Shown: piece by piece, positions 49,939-57,525 of the stretch
How positions within the stretch are numbered: the stretch's first letter is position 1
Layout of the letters: each line of letters opens with the position of its first letter
Source of the DNA: Flavisericum labens
Lineage (GTDB): Bacteria; Bacteroidota; Bacteroidia; Flavobacteriales; Flavobacteriaceae
Length of the DNA: 64,000 nt
Direction of reading: 5' to 3'
Assembly: GCF_045446075.1 (NCBI RefSeq)
Contig: NZ_JBJJBQ010000001.1
Location: forward strand, 682,001 to 746,000
Translations under genes and position numbers: made by a program
The notes under the pieces: generated by a model
What the model was told of the DNA's origin: nothing
The model's database searches: none
What the model saw: the letters and a program-made list of their open reading frames with translations, nothing else

Positions 49939-50910
49939 ATGAGTTCTAGAATACTAATTATTGGTGCATGTGGGCAAATAGGTTCAGAATTAACTTTTGC
50001 CTTAAGGGGAATATACGGCCATGAAAACGTGGTTGCCAGCGATATAAGTTATAGTAACTTAGATATTGTTAACTCTGGCCTTTTTGAAATTGTTGATGCC
50101 CAAGATTATGCCAGTGTGAAAACCTGCATTGAAAAATTCGATATCGACACCGTTTACCTTATGGCGGCCCTGTTAAGTGCCACGGGAGAAAAGTACCCCA
50201 TGAAAGCTTGGGACTTAAACATGACGTCGTTATTTAATGTTTTAAATTTGGCAAGAGATAAGTTTGTGAAAAAAGTGTTTTGGCCATCGAGCATTGCAGT
50301 TTTTGGCCCAACAACACCGGTAAATTATACCCCGCAATATACGATTATGGAACCTTCAACCGTTTATGGAATAACGAAACAATCAGGTGAGCGGTGGTGC
50401 GAGTATTACCATAATAAATATAATGTTGATGTGCGCAGTCTGCGCTATCCTGGAATTATAAGTTGGAAAACCATGCCCGGTGGTGGAACAACCGATTATG
50501 CTGTGGAAATTTACCATAAAGCTATAAAAGAAGGTAGCTATGAGTGCTTTTTAAAAGAAGATACTGAGCTCCCCATGATGTTTATGGATGATGCCATAAA
50601 AGCCACTATTGATATTATGAGGGCAAAACCTGAAGATGTAAAAATTAGGTCTTCGTACAATTTGGCAGCTATCAGTTTTACACCAAGGACGATTGCAGAA
50701 TCTATAAAAAACCATTTGCCAGACTTTAAAATAAGCTATAAGCCCGATTATAGGCAAGATATAGCCAATAGTTGGCCCAAAAACATCAATGATTCTTATG
50801 CTAGGCAAGACTGGAAATGGAAGCACAGCTTCAAGTTAGAAGATGTCACTGAAGAGATGCTCTTTCAATTGCGTAAGAAGTATGAGGATGTTTTAAACAA
50901 ATCGAATTAA
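49939..50910 (+). CDS. tdh: NAD-dependent L-threonine 3-dehydrogenase, SDR type
   Basis: This short-chain-type enzyme oxidises L-threonine to 2-amino-3-oxobutyrate, the first step of threonine breakdown to glycine and acetyl-CoA. The 323 residues show the Rossmann motif IIGACGQIGSEL, a conserved LMAALLSATGE, the catalytic Ser region FWPSSIAVFG, and the catalytic pair in TVYGITKQSGERWC. RYPGIISWKTMPGGGTTDYA is a strong signature of this family rather than of other sugar epimerases. The ATG at 49939 is preferred to the TTG at 49930. The partner ligase (kbl) is not in the window. Confidence 0.9.
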   Translation: MSSRILIIGACGQIGSELTFALRGIYGHENVVASDISYSNLDIVNSGLFEIVDAQDYASVKTCIEKFDIDTVYLMAALLSATGEKYPMKAWDLNMTSLFNVLNLARDKFVKKVFWPSSIAVFGPTTPVNYTPQYTIMEPSTVYGITKQSGERWCEYYHNKYNVDVRSLRYPGIISWKTMPGGGTTDYAVEIYHKAIKEGSYECFLKEDTELPMMFMDDAIKATIDIMRAKPEDVKIRSSYNLAAISFTPRTIAESIKNHLPDFKISYKPDYRQDIANSWPKNINDSYARQDWKWKHSFKLEDVTEEMLFQLRKKYEDVLNKSN

Positions 50911-50913
50911 TTG

Positions 50914-50921
50914 TATATTTG
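50914..50921 (+). promoter_or_regulatory. -10 box for the HupE-like gene
   Basis: TATATTTG is an exact TAnnTTTG match four bases after the tdh stop and 22 bases before the next ATG, so this gene can be expressed independently of tdh. Confidence 0.45.
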
Positions 50922-50943
50922 GCCACCCTAAATCTTTATTAAT

Positions 50944-51534
50944 ATGCTTGAAAATTTTTGGTTTAATATAGAATATGGCATCAATCATGTACTTGATATA
51001 AATGCCTACGACCATGTTTTGTTCCTAATTGTTTTAACGGTTCCTTACATTTTTAAAGATTGGAAGCGTGTACTTCTCCTGGTTTCGATGTTTACGCTTG
51101 GTCATACATTGTCGCTGGTATTGGCATCGTATGGTGTGGTTAGCGTAAATGCTACGGTAGTGGAATTTTTAATTCCCATAACCATTTTGGTGGTGGCTCT
51201 GTTTAATGTTTTTACTTCTGGTAAAGGAGCACAGCGCGAAAAGGTTGGCGTTCTTTTTTTATCGACTTTGTTTTTTGGGTTAATCCACGGTTTAGGCTTT
51301 GCTAGAGAGTTTAGGATGCTTTTGGGCGATAGTGATAACAAAATTGGAATGCTTCTAGAATTCGCTTTGGGTATTGAAATTGCCCAAATAATTATTGTGT
51401 TTATGGTTCTGTTTTTGGGGTATATTGTTCAAACTATTTTTAGGTTTACAAAACGCGATTGGATTATGGTTATTTCGGCCATTGTGGTGGGCTTGGTTAT
51501 TCCCATGATCTTAAACAGCGACTTCTTATCATAA
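50944..51534 (+). CDS. HupE/UreJ-family membrane protein
   Basis: A 196-residue membrane protein of about six helices. The conserved histidine/aspartate positions are in NAYDHVLFLIVL, FTLGHTLSLVLA and FFGLIHGLGFAREF. This matches the HupE/UreJ_2 family of putative metal transporters. Members linked to hydrogenase or urease move nickel or cobalt. No such enzyme is nearby, so the substrate is open. Confidence 0.85.
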   Translation: MLENFWFNIEYGINHVLDINAYDHVLFLIVLTVPYIFKDWKRVLLLVSMFTLGHTLSLVLASYGVVSVNATVVEFLIPITILVVALFNVFTSGKGAQREKVGVLFLSTLFFGLIHGLGFAREFRMLLGDSDNKIGMLLEFALGIEIAQIIIVFMVLFLGYIVQTIFRFTKRDWIMVISAIVVGLVIPMILNSDFLS

Positions 51535-51610
51535 AATTTTCGTAAAAGTTTAACGCCTTGACGTTGCAATTAAAATGTTTTGCAACTATATTCGTTATGC
51601 TATTTGAGTT

Positions 51611-51650
51611 AAGGATATCGCGGATAGCCTGACCCGATAGGGTAGCGCCA
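51611..51650 (+). other. Structured noncoding stretch before the deaminase gene
   Basis: The gap between the HupE-like gene and the deaminase gene has a locally GC-rich section with GACCCGATAGGGTAG, a short stem with a four-base loop. An outer GCG/CGC pair could enclose it. It could be a leader structure or the remains of an intergenic repeat. Confidence 0.3.
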
Positions 51651-51668
51651 TTAATTTAAAATACATTA

Positions 51669-52100
51669 ATGCCAAATAATAAACAGTTAAAGTACGATAA
51701 GGCTTATTTAAGGATGGCCCAAGAATGGGGCAAGTTATCTTACTGCAAGCGAAAGCAGGTTGGTGCGATTGTTGTGAAAGATAGAATGATTATTTCTGAT
51801 GGATATAATGGAACACCATCTGGATTTGAGAATTTCTGCGAAGATGAAGAAGGATACACGAAATGGTACGTTTTGCATGCCGAGGCCAATGCTATTACAA
51901 AAGTGGCATCGTCAACACAATCGTGTAAAGGTGCTACGCTTTACATAACCTTATCGCCGTGCAAGGAGTGTAGTAAGCTCATTCATCAAGCAGGGATTGT
52001 AAAAGTGGTTTATAACAAGGCTTATAAAGACGATTCTGGCCTTAAATTCTTAGAAAAAGCAGGGGTGGAACTGAGGTTAATAGAAGATTTAAAAGTATAA
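51669..52100 (+). CDS. dCMP deaminase-family protein (ComEB-like)
   Basis: A 143-residue zinc-dependent deaminase of the cytidine/deoxycytidylate type. The zinc site is VLHAEANA (catalytic His and Glu) plus SPCKECSKL, and the N-terminal VGAIVVKDRMIISDGYNGTPSGF is the nucleotide-binding part typical of dCMP deaminases. It probably converts dCMP to dUMP for thymidylate supply. Its stop overlaps the start of the S41 protease gene (TAATG), so the two are translationally coupled. Confidence 0.9.
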   Translation: MPNNKQLKYDKAYLRMAQEWGKLSYCKRKQVGAIVVKDRMIISDGYNGTPSGFENFCEDEEGYTKWYVLHAEANAITKVASSTQSCKGATLYITLSPCKECSKLIHQAGIVKVVYNKAYKDDSGLKFLEKAGVELRLIEDLKV

Positions 52101-53692
52101 TGTCGACACAAAAAAAATACATACCATTGGTTTTAGGGATTGCTGTTGCGATGGGTGTTTTTATTGGCGGAAAGTTGGATTTTTCAGATTCACGAGACAA
52201 GTTGTTTTCAACCAATAGTAAAAAGGACAAGCTCAATCGGCTCATTGATTACATTGAGTATGATTACGTTGATGACATTAACACAGATAGTATTGTTGAT
52301 GTTACCGTAAACGGCATATTGGAAAATCTTGATCCGCATTCGGTTTATATTCCAAAGGAGGATATGCAGCGCGTTGCCGAAGAAATGAAGGGTGATTTCG
52401 TAGGTATTGGCGTCAGTTTTTATACCTACAAAGATACTATTGCCGTAATTCGTGCTATTGAAAACGGTCCGAGTGCAAAGGCAGGTATTAAAGGTGGAGA
52501 CAGGATTTTGATAGCCGATGGTGATACGCTTTATGGCGATAACCTTAAAGATGGGGATATTATAGACAAACTTAAAGGTGAAATTAATTCTAAAGTTAAA
52601 TTGAAGGTTTATCGTCGCGGTGAACCCAATCTTTTAAATTTCACTGTAAAGCGAGGAAAAATTCCCATTAAAAGTGTTGATGCTGCTTATATGTTGACCG
52701 ATAAATTAGGCTACATAAAAATTAATAGGTTTGCTGAATCTACTTACAAAGAATTTAAAGCAGGTATTGAGAAGCTTGAAAATTCAGGTGCTACCGAGAT
52801 TGCGCTAGATTTACGGAACAACCCTGGCGGATTTTTAAGCATAGCTGAAAAGATAGTAGATGAGTTTTTAGAAGATGATAAGCTAATTCTGTTCACCAAG
52901 AACAAGCGTGGCGATATCGATAAAAGTTTTGCTACCAGTAAGGGCGATTTTGAAGAAGGCAAAGTTTATGTGCTGATTGACGAAAACTCGGCTTCGGCGA
53001 GTGAAATTGTTGCGGGCGCTTTACAGGATAATGATAAAGGTACTATTGTAGGAAGACGTTCTTACGGTAAAGGCTTGGTGCAACGCGAAATGGAACTGGG
53101 TGATGGCAGTGCTGTACGTTTAACTGTGTCGCGCTATTATACGCCAACGGGGCGATCCATACAAAGGCCTTACGACAATGGTAACAAAGATTACTACGAT
53201 GAATATTTTGAGCGATTGGATAGTGGTGAGCTGTTAGATCCTGAAAAAATTGAGGTGGATGATTCGTTAAAATTTATAACACCTGGCGGAAAAGTCGTTT
53301 ATGGCGGCGGCGGCATTATTCCCGATGTATTTGTGCCACTAGATAAAAGTATGCAAAATGAAACCTTGTCCTTTTTACTGCGACGTGGTTTTTTTGGAAA
53401 TTTTGTTTTTGAAGAACTCGAGCAAGATAGGCATCAATACGATGATATTACGCGAAAAAATTTTATTGATAATTTTGAAGTAGGCGATGATTTGGTATTT
53501 GCGTTTCAGGATTATTTAAACCTGCGTTCCGATTCTAAAGTGACATTTGTAGCCTACCATGATGAGGTTAAGCAATATATAAAGGCGACCCTTGCAGATC
53601 AACTTTTTGGTAATGGTGCCTTCGAAGAAGTTTATAACCAACGTGATATTATGATTGAAGAGGTGATTAGCCTTAGTGAAGAAGGCAATTAA
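52100..53692 (+). CDS. S41-family C-terminal processing protease
   Basis: A 530-residue peptidase anchored or exported by an N-terminal hydrophobic segment (LVLGIAVAMGVFIGG). A PDZ domain lies at about residues 95-175 (GIGVSFYTYKDTIAVIRAIENGP at its start), followed by the S41 catalytic core. The nucleophile Ser is in DENSASASEIVAGAL and the general-base Lys in GRRSYGKGLVQ. Members trim the C-termini of periplasmic or outer-membrane proteins. The C-terminal extension after residue 420 is usual for Bacteroidota. It is coupled to the upstream deaminase gene, and the following oxidoreductase gene is convergent. Confidence 0.92.
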   Translation: MSTQKKYIPLVLGIAVAMGVFIGGKLDFSDSRDKLFSTNSKKDKLNRLIDYIEYDYVDDINTDSIVDVTVNGILENLDPHSVYIPKEDMQRVAEEMKGDFVGIGVSFYTYKDTIAVIRAIENGPSAKAGIKGGDRILIADGDTLYGDNLKDGDIIDKLKGEINSKVKLKVYRRGEPNLLNFTVKRGKIPIKSVDAAYMLTDKLGYIKINRFAESTYKEFKAGIEKLENSGATEIALDLRNNPGGFLSIAEKIVDEFLEDDKLILFTKNKRGDIDKSFATSKGDFEEGKVYVLIDENSASASEIVAGALQDNDKGTIVGRRSYGKGLVQREMELGDGSAVRLTVSRYYTPTGRSIQRPYDNGNKDYYDEYFERLDSGELLDPEKIEVDDSLKFITPGGKVVYGGGGIIPDVFVPLDKSMQNETLSFLLRRGFFGNFVFEELEQDRHQYDDITRKNFIDNFEVGDDLVFAFQDYLNLRSDSKVTFVAYHDEVKQYIKATLADQLFGNGAFEEVYNQRDIMIEEVISLSEEGN

Positions 53693-54297
53693 ACCTCTAG
53701 TTTATCATGTACTTTTGTGTGCTTTCCACCATTCCAGAGGGTTAAAATATCTGTCGCTACTTGGGATCCGCTTCCCGATGCTATGGCAAACTGGCTACGC
53801 CAACCGGCTAATGTTCCAGCTACATACAGGTTTTTTTTAATTAAGTGGTCGGTGTTTTTTAGCCAAATACGGTCTTTTTCAATGGCAGCCCTAGGATGTG
53901 GCTCAATAAAATTTTCAAGTCCTTCAATATTCATTAAATTGGTGTATCCCACTGCGATAACCACTACTTTAGAATGGTAGGTGTTTTTGTTTGTCTTTAA
54001 CCTAAAGTGGTCTTCGGTTTGCGAAACGTTTAAAACTTTTTCTTTTTCTAATTGCTCGACATGCGGATAAAGGTTGGAAAGTTGTTCTTTTCCACCTTTT
54101 AAAATAGATGCTCCGGTAGTCCCGGGTTTCAACCCCAATACATTATTGAACAAGGCCGTTTGCAAATGCGAGGTTTTTTGGTGTATAACAATGCCAATGC
54201 GTTTGTCTTTCGCGAAAGCTTTATGTTGGGCCGATCCCAAAACTAGGGCGCAAGACATGCCGGCCGCTCCACCACCAATAATTAATGCGTCAAACAT
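53689..54297 (-). CDS. Short FAD-binding oxidoreductase (thioredoxin-reductase-like)
   Basis: A 202-residue flavoprotein with the FAD motif DALIIGGGAAGMSCAL at the N-terminus and the second FAD segment NLYVAGTLAGWRSQFAIASGSGSQVA at the C-terminus. The NADPH-binding domain and the CxxC pair that lie between them in thioredoxin reductase are missing, leaving a single FAD fold. It could be a minimal flavoprotein or an evolutionarily shortened enzyme. The ATG at 54297 follows the small membrane gene by one base, so the two are in one operon with marC. Four bases overlap the convergent protease gene end. Confidence 0.8.
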   Translation of the reverse strand: MFDALIIGGGAAGMSCALVLGSAQHKAFAKDKRIGIVIHQKTSHLQTALFNNVLGLKPGTTGASILKGGKEQLSNLYPHVEQLEKEKVLNVSQTEDHFRLKTNKNTYHSKVVVIAVGYTNLMNIEGLENFIEPHPRAAIEKDRIWLKNTDHLIKKNLYVAGTLAGWRSQFAIASGSGSQVATDILTLWNGGKHTKVHDKLEV

Positions 54298-54298
54298 A

Positions 54299-54502
54299 TT
54301 ATTTGCCTTTTTTAACTTTGTCCTCAATACGTTTAGATGTTCTTAAAATGGCCATCATTAAAATGACACAAAGCCCGGCGACTATGGTGATAACCGCTAC
54401 GATACTGTCGTCATCAAACGGTGCGTTAAGATTTACTTTGGTGAAATTAAAAATAATCAGGCCTAGGGCGATGATGCTGAGAACTATAGATAGAATTTTC
54501 AT
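54299..54502 (-). CDS. Small two-helix membrane protein
   Basis: A 67-residue protein with two predicted membrane helices (ILSIVLSIIALGLIIFNF and IVAVITIVAGLCVILMMAIL) and a basic C-terminal tail (RTSKRIEDKVKKGK). No family is recognised. It lies between marC and the FAD oxidoreductase gene on the minus strand with gaps of 12 and one bases, so it is part of one operon. Confidence 0.7.
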   Translation of the reverse strand: MKILSIVLSIIALGLIIFNFTKVNLNAPFDDDSIVAVITIVAGLCVILMMAILRTSKRIEDKVKKGK

Positions 54503-54514
54503 GTTGTCAATCTT

Positions 54515-55102
54515 TTAAACGAGATCAAAAAGTGCTTTTATATTATGTGCAAATAGTTTTACTGCAATGGCCAATAAAACTACGCCAAATATTTTTCGGA
54601 TAATGTTAATGCCGTTTTGCCCAATGAGTTTTTCAATTTTAGACGATGTCTTTAAAACTATAAAAATAATAATAACATTTATTATAACCGCAACGATAAT
54701 GTTTTCTGTCCTGAATTCCGCGCGAAGCGAAAGCAGCGTGGTTAAACTTCCCGGGCCGGCAATAAGCGGAAATGCCAATGGGAACACCGCTGTAGTTTTC
54801 GAGTTTTGCTCTTCTTGTTTGTAGAGTGTAATTCCTAAAATCATTTCTAAGGCGATAAAAAACAAAATAAAGGCACCTGCTACGGCAAACGAATTAACAT
54901 CGATGCCGATAAGGTTTAATATGCTTTTTCCTAAAAACAGAAAAACAATTAAAATGACACCGGCTACAATAGAGGCTTTTTCACTTTGTATGTGTCCGGC
55001 TTTTTTACGTAAATCTATAACTATGGGAATGTTGCCAACAATATCAATTACAGCAAATAGTACCATAAAGGCGGTAAAGATTTCCTTAAAATTAAGTTGC
55101 AT
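54515..55102 (-). CDS. MarC-family integral membrane protein
   Basis: A 195-residue membrane protein with about six helices that matches the MarC family. Landmarks are AVIDIVGNIPIVIDL at the start, AGAFILFFIALEMILGI in the middle, FPLAFPLIAGPGSLTTLLSL, and the C-terminal GVVLLAIAVKLFAHNI. Despite the name, MarC proteins have no shown drug-resistance role; they are putative transporters. It leads a three-gene minus-strand operon and has its own promoter. Confidence 0.9.
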   Translation of the reverse strand: MQLNFKEIFTAFMVLFAVIDIVGNIPIVIDLRKKAGHIQSEKASIVAGVILIVFLFLGKSILNLIGIDVNSFAVAGAFILFFIALEMILGITLYKQEEQNSKTTAVFPLAFPLIAGPGSLTTLLSLRAEFRTENIIVAVIINVIIIFIVLKTSSKIEKLIGQNGINIIRKIFGVVLLAIAVKLFAHNIKALFDLV

Positions 55103-55124
55103 AAGCTTGATTTTAAATATTGTG

Positions 55125-55132
55125 CAAAAGTA
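55125..55132 (-). promoter_or_regulatory. -10 box for the marC operon
   Basis: Read on the minus strand this is TACTTTTG, an exact TAnnTTTG match, 22 bases before the marC ATG at 55102. Confidence 0.5.
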
Positions 55133-55177
55133 TAGGATTAAACCATACTTATTTGCTTTAAAACGCTAAAGTTTAGT

Positions 55178-55185
55178 TATTTTTG
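55178..55185 (+). promoter_or_regulatory. -10 box for the DUF3109 gene
   Basis: TATTTTTG matches TAnnTTTG exactly and lies 23 bases before the ATG at 55209. It is back to back with the marC promoter. Confidence 0.5.
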
Positions 55186-55208
55186 CAAACTCTAAAATAG
55201 GGGCCGTT

Positions 55209-55772
55209 ATGTTTCAATTGGGTAAAACTATAGTTTCTGAAGACATCATTGAAAAGGATTTTCTTTGTAACCTTTCCGCGTGCAAAGGAGCCTGTTGTAT
55301 TGATGGTGATGCCGGTGCGCCTCTAGATGCAGACGAAGCTGATATTTTAAAGGAAATATATCCTAAAGTGAAGCCTTTTTTGCGTCAAGAAGGTATTGAT
55401 GCCATTGAAGCCCAAGGAACGTCAGTAGAGACCGAAGATGGTGAATTAGAAACTCCTCTCATCAATGGAGCCGATTGCGCCTATGTGATATTCGACGAAA
55501 AAAAAGTGGCGCTATGTGCTATTGAAGAAGCATATAATCAAGGTGAAATCACATGGAAAAAACCAGTTTCCTGTCATTTATATCCTGTTCGTGTTCAAGA
55601 TTACAGTGAATTTTCGGCCGTAAATTATCATAAATGGCAAATTTGTGATGATGCCTGCGCTTTGGGTAACGAACTCAAGGTACCCATTTACAAATTTGTA
55701 AAAGAAGCGCTCATAAGAAAATTTGGAGAAGATTGGTACATGGAGTTAGAAAAGGTTGCCCAAACTTTTTAA
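55209..55772 (+). CDS. DUF3109 family protein (cysteine-rich)
   Basis: A 187-residue protein with the DUF3109 pattern: FLCNLSACKGACCIDGDAGAPL near the start, a central NGADCAYVIF with ALCAIEEAY, then VSCHLYPVR and later QICDDACALG. The spaced cysteines (CxxxCxxxCC, then single Cys and CxxxC) resemble zinc or iron-sulfur binding proteins of the YkgJ type. Its function is not known, and it is very common in Bacteroidota. Confidence 0.85.
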   Translation: MFQLGKTIVSEDIIEKDFLCNLSACKGACCIDGDAGAPLDADEADILKEIYPKVKPFLRQEGIDAIEAQGTSVETEDGELETPLINGADCAYVIFDEKKVALCAIEEAYNQGEITWKKPVSCHLYPVRVQDYSEFSAVNYHKWQICDDACALGNELKVPIYKFVKEALIRKFGEDWYMELEKVAQTF

Positions 55773-56247
55773 CAATTCCAAAAATAGCTGTTTAAAACGC
55801 TATAAACCCCAGTGTTTTAGGGTTTAAATCCTTAAAAAATTTGATAACTTTTTGAAAGTCAAAAAAACATAAAATGCTGTTAATCAGTTTTTTGAGTTAT
55901 TTTTTTTGTAAACTTTCTTAGGTTTTGTTTTTTCTTCTTTGTTAAAAACTTGTTGAAAAGGTTTTTTTATTTGCTTCTAAACGTATCAATCATTTTGCAA
56001 TCTTTGTTTCAATCAATTCAGAGATAAAATTCAATTTTTTTAGCTTGTTAGTAAACTTGTTAAAAATGTGTTTTGAGATTACCAAAAACATATTTAACAA
56101 ATTATAAACTTTGTTGAAGTCGGTTTTTTTGAAAAGAAAGAATTCAATCAAGTTTTTAAAAAGATATGCGCAGAAATGGAGGCCATGTTTTAGGTGATTT
56201 TACAAAATGCGATATAAAGAGATTATGACTCAACCAAAACTAAATAT
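55773..56247 (+). other. 475-base AT-rich upstream region of nrdBA with repeated ACTTGTT motifs
   Basis: No gene was found here. The sequence is strongly T-rich and carries ACTTGTTGAAAA (55948-55959), ACTTGTTAAAAA (56055-56066) and the related AACTTTGTTGAAG (56107-56119), spaced 107 and 52 bases apart. These could be regulator sites for the ribonucleotide reductase operon, or just low-complexity DNA. No clear NrdR box pair and no exact TAnnTTTG near the start were recognised. Confidence 0.45.
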
Positions 56248-57522
56248 ATGGAAATAACGCACATCATTAAACGAGATTACGACACAACACCTTTTGTGTT
56301 GGACAAAATCACCGCTGCTATTGAAAAAGCAATGCTTTCGGTAGGACATGGAACAAGGGAAGACGCCGAGTCTATTTCGGGGAAAGTATTTGAATCACTT
56401 TTAGCAAGAAAAGCGGTAGATTCAAGATATGTTCCAACGGTAGAGCAAGTGCAGGATATTGTAGAAGATAAATTAATGGGCAGTGCATTCCATAACGCGG
56501 CTAAGGCTTATATTCTCTACAGAGATGAGCAAGCTAGAAAGCGCCAGACCAATATTTTTGAAAAGCGTATTAACCTAAAACCTTATGAATATCCAGATTT
56601 GTACGAATATGTAAATGCGATTAGGCATTCATATTGGATTCACAGTGAGTTTAATTTCACCAGTGACATTCAGGATTTTAAAACAGGTCTTACTCCAATA
56701 GAAAAATCAGCCATAAAAAATACCATGCTGGCCATTTCTCAAATTGAAGTTGCCGTCAAATCATTTTGGGGCGATATTTACCAAAAAATGCCTAAGCCAG
56801 AAATAGGTTCGGTGGGGGCGACATTTGCAGAAAGTGAGGTGCGACATCATGATGCGTATTCGCACTTGTTGGAGATATTGGGTCTTAATGCTGAGTTTAA
56901 AACTCTAAAGAAGAAGCCGGTAATAATGAGGCGTGTTCATTATTTAGAAACGGCTTTAAAAAATTCCAAAAGTGAAAACATTCAAGAATATGCCGAGTCT
57001 ATATTGTTGTTCTCCCTTTTTATAGAACATGTGTCGTTGTTTTCTCAGTTTTTAATCATCATGGCTTTTAACAAACACAAGAACATGTTAAAAGGTATAT
57101 CAAATGTTGTTGAAGCGACTTCAAAAGAAGAGCAAATTCATGGCGATTTTGGTATAGATGTAATAAAAATTATTAAAAAGGAAAATCCAAAATGGTTTGG
57201 AGAGGATTATAACGAGAAAATCCAAAATATTTGTAAAGATGCTTTTAAGGCTGAAAGTGATATTATCGATTGGATTTTTGAAGATGGTGAATTGGATTTT
57301 CTTCCAAAGAACGTTATTAACGAATTTATTAAGAATCGATTTAACAATTCATTGGAAAGTATTGGCATAGGAAAAGTATTTGACGTAAGCGAAAAGTTAT
57401 TGGCCGAAACAGAGTGGTTTGATGATGAAATAATTGGCACCAAACACGGCGATTTCTTTGTGAAACGATCTATTAATTACAGTAAAAGAACAAAAAGTAT
57501 AACTAGCGACGACCTATTTTAA
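56248..57522 (+). CDS. nrdB: Ribonucleotide reductase beta subunit with N-terminal ATP-cone
   Basis: NrdB builds the radical for reduction of ribonucleotides to deoxyribonucleotides. Here the 424-residue protein begins with an ATP-cone domain (about residues 1-95; VLDKITAAIEKAM, VPTVEQVQDIVED), followed by the ferritin-like R2 fold. The metal ligands are Glu197 and His200 in SEVRHHD, Glu260 in FIEHVSLF, and Glu295 and His298 in KEEQIHGD. Glu167 is a likely first ligand in place of the usual Asp, and Tyr204 sits at the radical position. This architecture is known in Flavobacteriia (the Leeuwenhoekiella-type NrdB), where the cone on beta controls activity by dATP. It is followed four bases later by nrdA. 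Confidence 0.93.
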   Translation: MEITHIIKRDYDTTPFVLDKITAAIEKAMLSVGHGTREDAESISGKVFESLLARKAVDSRYVPTVEQVQDIVEDKLMGSAFHNAAKAYILYRDEQARKRQTNIFEKRINLKPYEYPDLYEYVNAIRHSYWIHSEFNFTSDIQDFKTGLTPIEKSAIKNTMLAISQIEVAVKSFWGDIYQKMPKPEIGSVGATFAESEVRHHDAYSHLLEILGLNAEFKTLKKKPVIMRRVHYLETALKNSKSENIQEYAESILLFSLFIEHVSLFSQFLIIMAFNKHKNMLKGISNVVEATSKEEQIHGDFGIDVIKIIKKENPKWFGEDYNEKIQNICKDAFKAESDIIDWIFEDGELDFLPKNVINEFIKNRFNNSLESIGIGKVFDVSEKLLAETEWFDDEIIGTKHGDFFVKRSINYSKRTKSITSDDLF

Positions 57523-57525
57523 ATT

